Assembly: GCA_003551745.1 (NCBI GenBank)
Contig: PUNI01000105.1
Coordinates: 1 to 5,712, forward strand
Origin: Paracoccaceae bacterium
GTDB taxonomy: Bacteria; Pseudomonadota; Alphaproteobacteria; Rhodobacterales; Rhodobacteraceae
Length of the DNA stretch: 5,712 nucleotides
Reading direction: 5' to 3'
The translations under genes and the position numbers were made by a program. Positions 1-4,864 of the stretch are shown here, in pieces. Position 1 is the stretch's first letter. Each line of letters begins with the position of its first letter. The notes under the pieces were generated by a model. The model did no database searches. It was not told where the DNA came from and was given only the letters and a program-made list of their open reading frames with translations.

Positions 1-214
1 AAAGGGCTGCGCCGGGGTCGGCGGCAACCAGTCGGGGGGCGGCGCCGGCCTCCTGCGTCAGGCGCCGCAGATGGGTTGCGAAATCCTCCACCTCCCTGGC
101 CCGGTAACCGGGCGTGTCGGCGTGGGCCACGTTGCCGGAGATCACGGCCTGACGGGCAGAGGCATGATTGGCCAGGGCCTGCGTCAGACGTGAAAGTTCG
201 AGCCGTTCGAACAT
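1..214 (-). CDS. flgB: FlgB, flagellar proximal rod protein (5' part, truncated by window edge)
   Basis: FlgB is a structural subunit of the proximal rod in the basal body. It is exported by the flagellar type III apparatus and assembles in the periplasm. The visible 71 codons encode an N-terminus beginning MFERLELSRL. This is followed by the rod/hook-family signature SGNVAHADTPGYRAREV at about residues 26-42, matching the N(I/V)ANADTPGY box typical of FlgB and other axial proteins. The start ATG (minus strand, 212-214) has an AGGGAG ribosome binding site at 223-228, eight bases upstream. FlgB is usually about 125-140 residues, so roughly half lies beyond the left edge; flgC and fliE often follow, but that cannot be seen here. 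It is divergent from fliI across an 83-base spacer. FlgB is preferred over FlgC or FlgF/G because of the N-terminal pattern and short leader; confidence is good but limited by truncation. Confidence 0.88.
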   Translation of the reverse strand, partial: MFERLELSRLTQALANHASARQAVISGNVAHADTPGYRAREVEDFATHLRRLTQEAGAAPRLVAADPGAAL

Positions 215-297
215 CGGGGCTTCTCCCTCGACTGGATACACCTCGGCTTAAGGGCGATTCGTTTAAGAAGCGTTTGCCCTGATCAGGAGGATTCAGA
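215..297. promoter_or_regulatory. divergent flgB/fliI control region with two TTAA half-sites
   Basis: This 83-base spacer must hold the start signals for flgB (leftward) and fliI (rightward). Two TTAA tetramers are seen at 248-251 and 263-266, inside an AT-richer patch that stands out from the GC-rich surroundings. They are separated by 11 bases. The classical CtrA box is TTAA-N7-TTAA, so this is not a full site; at best they are two half-sites. I found no sigma-54 element (GG-N10-GC) and no sigma-28 element (GCCGATAA type). The regulatory role is an inference from position and base composition. Confidence 0.4.
278..290 (+). promoter_or_regulatory. fliI ribosome binding site embedded in a palindrome
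   Basis: A perfect AGGAGG Shine-Dalgarno sequence occupies 285-290, seven bases before the ATG at 298, and fixes the fliI start. Its first half overlaps a 10-bp perfect palindrome, CCTGATCAGG (278-287). The palindrome may be chance or could modestly occlude the ribosome site in mRNA. Confidence 0.7.
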
Positions 298-1656
298 ATG
301 GATGGCCTCGCCGCTCTCGCCGCCGAAATCGGCGCGATCGATCACACCCATCACCTTGGCCGCGTTCGGGAAATCGCCCGCAGCATGCTGATCGTAAGCG
401 GTCTGTCGCGCAGCGCGCGCATGGGCGACCGGGTGCTGATCGGGGCGCCGCGCGGCCCCCGCATGGGCGGCGAGATCGTGCGGCTGACCGAGGCCGAGGC
501 GGCCGTGCTGCCCGACGCACCGCTTGAGGGTGCCGCGATCGGCGAACCGGTTGAGCTTCTGGGCCGCAGCGAGATCTACCCCCACGACGGCTGGATCGGA
601 CGCATCATCGACCCCTTCGGCGCCCCGCTCGACGGCCGGCCGCTGTGGCGCGGCAGCACGCCCCGCCCGCTGCGCGCCACACCCCCCGCTGCAGCAACGC
701 GGCGGCGCTTCGGGGGCCGTCTGGAGACCGGGGTGCGGGCCTTCAACACGCTGCTGCCTCTGGTCCGCGGGCAGCGTCTCGGGCTATTCGCGGGCTCCGG
801 CGTGGGCAAGTCGCTGCTGCTGGCGAAATTCGCGCGCGGGGTCACCGCAGATGTGGTGGTGATCGCGCTGATCGGCGAGCGTGGGCGCGAGCTGCGCGAG
901 TTCACCGAAGGGGTGCTCGGGCCCGAGGGCATGCGCCGGGCGGTGGTGGTGGCGGCGACCTCCGATCAGTCGCCGCTGGTGCGGCGCCGGGCGGCCTGGG
1001 CGGCGATGGCGGTAGCCGAGCATTTCCGCGACCAGGGCCAGCATGTCTTGTTCCTCGCCGATTCGATCACGCGCTTTGCCGAAGCCCATCGCGAGGTGGC
1101 GCGGGCGGCGGGCGAGCCGGCGAGCCTGCGCGGCTATCCCCCGTCGGTGGCCCATCTGATCATGGCGCTGGCCGAGCGCGCTGGCCCGGGGCCGGAGGGC
1201 GCGGGCGACATCACCGCGGTGCTGTCGGTGCTGGTGCCGGGCTCCGACATGGAGGAGCCGGTGGCCGACATCCTGCGCGGCGTTCTCGACGGCCATGTGG
1301 TGCTCGACCGTGCAATCGCCGAGCGCGGCCGGTTTCCGGCGGTCGATCTGCTGCGGTCGGTCTCGCGCAGCCTGCCGGCCGCGGCGAGCGAAACGGAGAA
1401 CGCACTCATCGCTCGCGCCCGCGCACTTCTGGGCGCCCATGCCCGCGCCGAGCTGATGATCCAGGCCGGGCTCTATGCGGCCGGCGCCGATCCTCTGGTC
1501 GATCAGGCGGTGAAGGTCTGGCCCGCGCTGGATGCCTTCCTCGCCGAGGACGAGCCGGGCAGCAGCGCCGACAGCTTTGCACGGCTGGCGGCCTGCCTCG
1601 CCCCGGCCGAGGAGCCCGAGGAGGCCGCGCCCGATCAGACGACGGCGGTGGCCTGA
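298..1656 (+). CDS. fliI: FliI, flagellum-specific export ATPase
   Basis: FliI is the hexameric ATPase at the cytoplasmic base of the flagellar type III export gate. It hydrolyses ATP to help unfold and load rod, hook and filament substrates. The 452-residue product has the expected family length. An N-terminal beta-barrel-like region spans about residues 20-90. The Walker A motif AGSGVGKS lies at 165-172. The GERGRE segment at 193-198 holds the catalytic Glu194. Walker B VLFLAD ends at Asp255, followed by SITRF. The flagellar/T3S signature RGYPPSV lies at 278-284. LRGVLDGH (326-333) supplies the candidate arginine finger Arg327. The alpha/beta ATPase signature PAVDLLRSVS lies at 347-356. All key residues are intact. 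The start is set by AGGAGG seven bases upstream. The Ala/Glu-rich tail after about residue 425 looks disordered. No fliJ or fliH follows; the next gene is convergent, 27 bases away. YscN-type virulence ATPases are the alternative, excluded by the flagellar neighbours. Confidence 0.96.
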   Translation: MDGLAALAAEIGAIDHTHHLGRVREIARSMLIVSGLSRSARMGDRVLIGAPRGPRMGGEIVRLTEAEAAVLPDAPLEGAAIGEPVELLGRSEIYPHDGWIGRIIDPFGAPLDGRPLWRGSTPRPLRATPPAAATRRRFGGRLETGVRAFNTLLPLVRGQRLGLFAGSGVGKSLLLAKFARGVTADVVVIALIGERGRELREFTEGVLGPEGMRRAVVVAATSDQSPLVRRRAAWAAMAVAEHFRDQGQHVLFLADSITRFAEAHREVARAAGEPASLRGYPPSVAHLIMALAERAGPGPEGAGDITAVLSVLVPGSDMEEPVADILRGVLDGHVVLDRAIAERGRFPAVDLLRSVSRSLPAAASETENALIARARALLGAHARAELMIQAGLYAAGADPLVDQAVKVWPALDAFLAEDEPGSSADSFARLAACLAPAEEPEEAAPDQTTAVA

Positions 1657-1683
1657 CCTGGCGCTCCGCCACATCGGCAAACC

Positions 1684-2880
1684 TCAGAAGCGGGGAACGC
1701 CCGCGCCAGAGAGAAGCTGCAGGGCGACAGAGCCGGGGCCGGTCATCGACGGGCCCATCTGAGCCTCGGACCGCGCGAGAAACTGGCGGACCAGCGCCTC
1801 GATGCGGTCGGCGTCGGCGAAATCGGCAAAGCCCGAGATCCCGAGGCTGCGCGATGCGCGGGACCGAAGCACATCCACCTGCCGGTCGACATCGAGCATC
1901 GCAAATTCGCGCGGCAGGCCGAAGGCGGTCTCGAACACGCGGCGCAGCGGCGGCTGGCCGATCACGCTCAGCCACTTGCCGCGCTCGCTGGTGTCGCGGC
2001 CGACGAGTTCGGGAAGCTCGCGCCGCAGGTTGAGGGCAAGCCGCATGTCGTCGTTGACGGTGCCGACGGCGACCTCGAACTGCCGCGTGGTGAACGCCTC
2101 GATGATCCGGTCGGTGAAGCCCGCCGCGTCCTGCGGGGTGTAGCTCGCCTCGAAGAGCCGGGTTTCGATCAGATCGGCCACGCGGGCGGCGAAACCGGCC
2201 TGGCCCACCCGGGGCAGACCGGGGCCGCCGAAGTTGAAAAGCTCGGACAGCTCGCGCAGACGTGGCTCCGACAGCCGGTTGACGATCGCCGAAGGGTCCT
2301 GCGGATTGCTTTCCAGGACCGATTTCACGAAACCCGGCCGCGCCATCCGATCCTCCAGCCCGACGGCGCCGAGCGCCACGCGCAAGAGCCGCGGGTTGCT
2401 GACGAGGTCCTGCGCACTCTCCACGCTGCCGATGTTGTTGCGGAAATGGCTTAGGTCGGCGGCCCAGTCGGGCGGCAGCCTGAACTCGGCGCGTTGCTCT
2501 TCGCGCGAGGCACCGGCGAAGGTCGGGCCGCCGGGTTCGCCGAAGCCGAAGGCCCGCGCCAGTTCGGTGTAGCGGCGGTCGCCGAGGCGGTTGGCGAGCG
2601 CGCGCGGATCGTCCTCGGGGCTTTCCAGCACCTTGCGGATGAAGGCGCGGTTGTTGACGTCGTCCTGCAAGCCGAAGGCGCCGAGCGCGACCGTGAGCAG
2701 CCTGCGGTCGGAGACCAGCTGCTCGGCGCTCTGCACCTTGCCGATGTTCTCGCGGAAATGGTCGATGTCGCGCTGCACCGAGGGGCTGCGGGCAAATTGC
2801 GCCTGCTGCTGTTCCAGCGTACGTTTCAGCAGCGTCCAGCCGCCGATGCCGCCGAGGGGGACGGCAGGCGTGAACATCAC
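1684..2880 (-). CDS. DUF1217 family flagellar-cluster protein with a duplicated N-terminal module
   Basis: The molecular function is unknown. I recognise the family from the start FTPAVPLGGIGGW and from C-terminal patterns such as RQFEVAVG, RLALNLRRELPEL, FETAFGLPREFAMLDVD and FADADRIEALVRQFL. These resemble DUF1217 proteins found in alphaproteobacterial flagellar clusters. The protein has 398 residues. Residues 38-119 and 142-223 are two copies of one module, aligned without gaps at an offset of 104 residues. By hand count 44 of 82 positions are identical, including HFR, NIG, LVS, RLL, VALGA, VLES, NRL and the final FG. No signal peptide or membrane segment is visible. The GTG start at 2880 is chosen because it aligns with the family's M-x-F-x-P start. 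ATG at 2877 is an alternative that removes one residue. Either start overlaps the flbT stop, indicating translational coupling. No strong Shine-Dalgarno is visible. Confidence 0.85.
   Translation of the reverse strand: MMFTPAVPLGGIGGWTLLKRTLEQQQAQFARSPSVQRDIDHFRENIGKVQSAEQLVSDRRLLTVALGAFGLQDDVNNRAFIRKVLESPEDDPRALANRLGDRRYTELARAFGFGEPGGPTFAGASREEQRAEFRLPPDWAADLSHFRNNIGSVESAQDLVSNPRLLRVALGAVGLEDRMARPGFVKSVLESNPQDPSAIVNRLSEPRLRELSELFNFGGPGLPRVGQAGFAARVADLIETRLFEASYTPQDAAGFTDRIIEAFTTRQFEVAVGTVNDDMRLALNLRRELPELVGRDTSERGKWLSVIGQPPLRRVFETAFGLPREFAMLDVDRQVDVLRSRASRSLGISGFADFADADRIEALVRQFLARSEAQMGPSMTGPGSVALQLLSGAGVPRF
2215..2772 (-). repeat. in-frame tandem duplication within the DUF1217 gene
   Basis: Two coding modules occupy about 2527-2772 (residues 37-118) and 2215-2460 (residues 141-222), an exact 312-base offset with no frame change. 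The encoded copies are about 54% identical by hand count. Between them is a linker of about 22 residues (119-140). The DNA copies have drifted considerably, so the duplication is old rather than an assembly artefact. A weaker third resemblance (IGQPPLRRVFETAFGL, residues 307-322, compared with VSDRRLLTVALGAFGL, 56-71) suggests the fold itself may be repetitive. Confidence 0.8.
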
Positions 2881-3281
2881 GGTGCCCGACGCGCCAGCAA
2901 CCGCTCTTCCCGCGGCAGCAGCGCGCGCAGCGCCTTCAGCGCTTGGTAATGGGCATCGGCCAGCACCGCCTCGGTGGCGGCGGTCAGCAGCGCCCGGCTG
3001 TCTGGGTCGGTGAAGACCTGGCTGAGCTGTTCGATCCCGCGCAGCAGTTGGTGACGGGTGTCGTCGGGCGCGGCATCACCCGACAGCACCAGCTGCGCGA
3101 CATAACAGACCCGGCGCACCGGGGTGGTGGCCTGATCGGGATGGATCGCATCGCGCAGGCGCAGGATATGTGCGTTCGGCGTGACGATGGCAAGCCGAGC
3201 GCGGCGGTCGCCGTTCTCGATCACCGCGCCGTTGATCAGCACCCGCTCCTTGGGGCCGAGCTTGAGGACGAGCCCGCTCAT
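2877..3281 (-). CDS. flbT: FlbT, post-transcriptional regulator of flagellin synthesis
   Basis: FlbT is a small cytoplasmic protein confined largely to alphaproteobacteria. In Caulobacter it acts on the 5' leader of flagellin mRNA to restrain translation until hook completion; in some relatives it is instead needed for flagellin production, so the sign of its effect here is unknown. The 134-residue product has the typical family length. It shows the conserved start MSGLVLKLGPKERVLINGAVIENGDRR (written from residues 1-28, with the NGA-x-x-x-NGDRR core at 18-28), then TPVRRVCY at 53-60 and an alpha-helical Ala/Leu-rich C-terminus. The frame is open further upstream, but ATG at 3279-3281 is chosen because it gives the canonical N-terminus. 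It overlaps the flaF stop by four bases (ATGA), and its own TGA overlaps the next start, so flaF, flbT and the DUF1217 gene are probably translated as one coupled unit. Confidence 0.93.
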   Translation of the reverse strand: MSGLVLKLGPKERVLINGAVIENGDRRARLAIVTPNAHILRLRDAIHPDQATTPVRRVCYVAQLVLSGDAAPDDTRHQLLRGIEQLSQVFTDPDSRALLTAATEAVLADAHYQALKALRALLPREERLLARRAP

Positions 3282-3655
3282 CCCGGCGCTCCGGGCCCAC
3301 GCAGGCCGCGCATCACCGACAGGTTGATGTCGATCAGGATGTCCGGTTCGGCCTCGCCGGCGAGCACCTTGCGGGTGTGCTGGTCGGTGAACTCGAAGAG
3401 ATAGAACAGCTGTGCGCGGAGCTGTTTGGGCAGTTGGTTGCCCTCGGCGGCCACGTCGAGGCCGAGCGTCAGCCACAGCTGCCGGTTGTCGTTCAGGGCC
3501 GAGACGAAGGTCGCGTACTGCGCCTTGCGGGTCTCGATGGCGGATTTCAGGCGGTGCGTGATCCGCGCGATCACCTCGTATTCGATGCCGCGCGGCGTGC
3601 GGGCAGCCATCTGGGCGCGCCCGTAGGCGTTGGTGGCCGTGGCAAGGGCGTTCAT
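3278..3655 (-). CDS. flaF: FlaF, flagellin biosynthesis/secretion regulator
   Basis: FlaF is the positive counterpart of FlbT in alphaproteobacterial flagellin control; in Caulobacter it is required for normal flagellin production and export. The 125-residue product has the usual family size. Conserved elements are an N-terminal helix with NAYGRAQ (9-15), then LNDNRQLW (54-61), LPKQLRAQLFYLFEFT (75-90) and QHTRKVLAGEA (92-102), ending in INLSVMRGLRG near the C-terminus. The start ATG at 3653-3655 is preceded by a TGAGGA ribosome binding site at about 3664-3669. It follows the flagellin gene by 86 bases that contain a strong hairpin, so its transcription may depend on readthrough or on a promoter I cannot identify in that gap. 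The last four bases overlap flbT. No signal peptide or membrane segment is visible, consistent with a cytoplasmic protein. Confidence 0.93.
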   Translation of the reverse strand: MNALATATNAYGRAQMAARTPRGIEYEVIARITHRLKSAIETRKAQYATFVSALNDNRQLWLTLGLDVAAEGNQLPKQLRAQLFYLFEFTDQHTRKVLAGEAEPDILIDINLSVMRGLRGPGAPG

Positions 3656-3698
3656 GCAGCGATCCTCAGCGTGGGGTCGGGGGGTGCCGGGCGAGGGT

Positions 3699-3728
3699 CG
3701 GGGCGCGCCGAGCAGGCGGCGCGCCCCG
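3699..3728 (-). terminator. strong GC hairpin after the flagellin gene (terminator or attenuator)
   Basis: A perfect 11-bp inverted repeat, CGGGGCGCGCC (3699-3709) and GGCGCGCCCCG (3718-3728), encloses an 8-base loop. It begins 13 bases beyond the flagellin stop codon on the minus strand. There is no T-tract after it, so it is not a textbook intrinsic terminator. It could protect the abundant flagellin mRNA from 3' decay while reducing transcription into flaF-flbT. The inverted repeat is directly seen; the role is inferred. Confidence 0.65.
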
Positions 3729-3741
3729 GATCAGATCAGCC

Positions 3742-4563
3742 TCAGCGGAACAGCTGGAGGATGTTCTGCGGCTGCTGGTTGGCGATCTGCAGCGCCTGGA
3801 TGCCCAGCTGCTGCTGGACCTGCAGCGCCTGCAGGCGGGCCGAGGCCTCCTCCATGTCGGCATCGACCATCGCTCCGACACCCGAGCGCAGCCCGTCGAT
3901 CAGATTGCCGACGAAGTTGCTCTGGATCTCCATGCGCTTCTCGGTCACGCCGAGCTCGGCGGCCTTGTCGATGAACGCCTGAAGCTGGTCCTCGATTGCG
4001 TTCAGTTCGGTCGCGATGGTCGCCGGATCGGCCAGAGTGAAGGCCAGGCCCGTGATGCCGCCCGTCATGTCCTCACCGGCAACGGTGATCTGTTCGAGTG
4101 TGAGGTTGCCCGCATTATCGCGCACCAGAGCCGAGATTGCCTCAAGGTTAGCCCCCGCCTGGTTCAGCAGGTTCAGGCCGTTGAAGCTTGCAGAGTCGAG
4201 TATCGTCTCGATCTGGGTCTGCAGTTCCTCGAGGTTGTCGGTGATTTTCTGGTTGTCGACGTTCTCGCCCGCCTGCAGCACCAGCGATTTCATCTCGCCG
4301 AGCAGTTCCACAACCGCCTCGGTGGCGTTGCGGGCAACGGCGACGGTGGACTGACCAAGGGCGATGGATGACTGCACGGTCTTCATCGCTTCCGCATCCG
4401 AGCTCATCGTCTTCCCGATGGCCCAGATCGCCGAGTTGTCCTTGGCGGTGCCGACCTTGTAGCCGGTGGAGATCTGGTTCTGAACCGTTCCCATGTTGCG
4501 GTTGATGGTCTTCATGGTCTGCAAGGCGACCATGGCGCCGTTGTTGGTCAGAATCGACGACAT
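3742..4563 (-). CDS. fliC: flagellin, filament subunit
   Basis: This encodes the main structural protein of the flagellar filament, exported unfolded and polymerised beyond the hook. The 273-residue product has the two conserved ends of flagellins. The N-terminal D0/D1 starts MSSILTNNGAMVALQTMKTINRNM and continues with QISTGYKVGTAKDNSA (about 30-45). The C-terminal D1/D0 includes DADMEEASARLQALQVQQQ and ends NILQLFR. The centre (about residues 140-190) is short and lacks the hypervariable D2/D3 domains, as in other small alphaproteobacterial flagellins. The N-terminal coiled-coil character (TVQSSIALGQSTVAVARNA, ENVDNQKITDNLEELQTQIE) is clear. The ATG at 4561-4563 has an AAGGAA ribosome binding site at about 4570-4575. 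It is the first gene of a minus-strand block followed by a hairpin and flaF-flbT. Codons are somewhat less GC-extreme than its neighbours, as might be expected of a highly expressed gene. Local naming (fliC, flaA or fljK-like) is uncertain; the function is not. Confidence 0.96.
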   Translation of the reverse strand: MSSILTNNGAMVALQTMKTINRNMGTVQNQISTGYKVGTAKDNSAIWAIGKTMSSDAEAMKTVQSSIALGQSTVAVARNATEAVVELLGEMKSLVLQAGENVDNQKITDNLEELQTQIETILDSASFNGLNLLNQAGANLEAISALVRDNAGNLTLEQITVAGEDMTGGITGLAFTLADPATIATELNAIEDQLQAFIDKAAELGVTEKRMEIQSNFVGNLIDGLRSGVGAMVDADMEEASARLQALQVQQQLGIQALQIANQQPQNILQLFR

Positions 4564-4613
4564 TTTCCGTTTCCTTCATCAGGCCGGCGGCTTTGCGCGC
4601 GGCGAAGATTTCG

Positions 4614-4628
4614 GGCCCGTGGCGGGCC
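4614..4628 (-). promoter_or_regulatory. flagellin 5' leader stem-loop
   Basis: GGCCCG (4614-4619) and CGGGCC (4623-4628) form a perfect 6-bp stem with a 3-base loop, ending 50 bases upstream of the flagellin ATG. In flagellin mRNA it would be a stable hairpin in the untranslated leader. Because flbT is nearby and FlbT acts through the flagellin leader in Caulobacter, this is a candidate regulatory structure. That link is inference; short GC stems are common in DNA this GC-rich. Confidence 0.35.
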
Positions 4629-4718
4629 GGTGAAGGGCATTCTGGCCGTTACGGCTTTGCCTCATGCGTCGCCGTGCCACCCCTTGCCGGGATGCCGCTG
4701 CAGGAAGCCTCCGCCGCG

Positions 4719-4733
4719 CTAACGGCGGGTTAA
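4719..4733 (-). promoter_or_regulatory. CtrA-like box upstream of flagellin
   Basis: On the minus strand this reads TTAACCCGCCGTTAG. It matches the CtrA consensus TTAA-N7-TTAA at seven of eight fixed positions, with the exact seven-base spacing and the favoured C after the first TTAA. It lies 155 bases upstream of the flagellin start. CtrA is the response regulator controlling motility genes in Rhodobacterales. Binding is inferred from sequence only. Confidence 0.45.
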
Positions 4734-4803
4734 GCCGGCCCGGGCCGATGCGCCGGATTTGAACCAAACCGGAACGGGCGGGCCGTGGCATCGGCGGGCC
4801 GCG

Positions 4804-4818
4804 TTAAACCCCGGTTCA
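4804..4818 (+). promoter_or_regulatory. CtrA-like box upstream of motB
   Basis: The plus strand reads TTAAACCCCGGTTCA, matching TTAA-N7-TTAA at seven of eight fixed positions with exact spacing, and followed by the C seen after the second half in many sites. It sits 46 bases before the motB ATG, a sensible position for an activator overlapping a promoter -35 region. Binding is inferred. Confidence 0.45.
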
Positions 4819-4864
4819 CCCCCGGCCCGTATCGCTGGAACCGGGTGGACCCGAGGGTGATGCG

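Larger units (their letters stand above)
4564..4864. promoter_or_regulatory. divergent flagellin/motB intergenic control region
   Basis: This 301-base stretch contains no gene I can support. It must carry the promoters for flagellin (leftward) and motB (rightward). It contains two near-consensus CtrA-like boxes (4719-4733 and 4804-4818), a 12-bp perfect palindrome CGGCCCGGGCCG (4736-4747), and two small inverted repeats (4614-4628 and 4645-4655) that would fall within a flagellin leader. The ribosome sites are AAGGAA at about 4570-4575 for flagellin and GAGG at 4853-4856 for motB. A perfect sigma-54-like TGGCAC lies on the minus strand at 4674-4679 but its partner GC is misplaced by one base. 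No convincing sigma-28 promoter was found. Confidence 0.6.

Noticed and set aside
76..282. A 68-codon plus-strand open frame over flgB and the divergent spacer
   Set aside because: It is antisense to the FlgB signature ADTPGY and has no ribosome binding site or recognisable protein features.
1659..1671. Small hairpin TGGCG-CTC-CGCCA between convergent fliI and DUF1217 genes as a bidirectional terminator
   Set aside because: Only five base pairs and no T-tract on either side; such stems are expected by chance at this GC content.
784..1680. A 298-codon minus-strand open frame opposite fliI
   Set aside because: It is the antisense reflection of GC-rich fliI codons; no domain or ribosome site supports it.
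645..2033. A 462-codon plus-strand open frame overlapping fliI in another frame and running into the DUF1217 gene
   Set aside because: Arg/Gly/Ala-rich composition with no recognisable motifs; it is a high-GC shadow of fliI, which has every ATPase motif in its own frame.
3282..3476. Upstream extension of flbT in the same frame to a start at 3476
   Set aside because: It would overlap flaF by about 200 bases and add an Arg-rich non-FlbT segment; the ATG at 3281 gives the canonical FlbT N-terminus.
4664..4679. Possible sigma-54 promoter for flagellin on the minus strand (TGGCAC followed by GC)
   Set aside because: The TGGCAC element is perfect, but the downstream GC is at GG-N9-GC instead of the strict GG-N10-GC, and the TTGC element is absent.
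4719..4750. Possible sigma-28 promoter for motB using CTAA or TTAA with GCCGAT at 4744-4749
   Set aside because: Distances from either AT element to GCCGAT do not fit the usual sigma-28 spacing, and GCCGAT lies partly in a palindrome; the CtrA-like reading is better supported.
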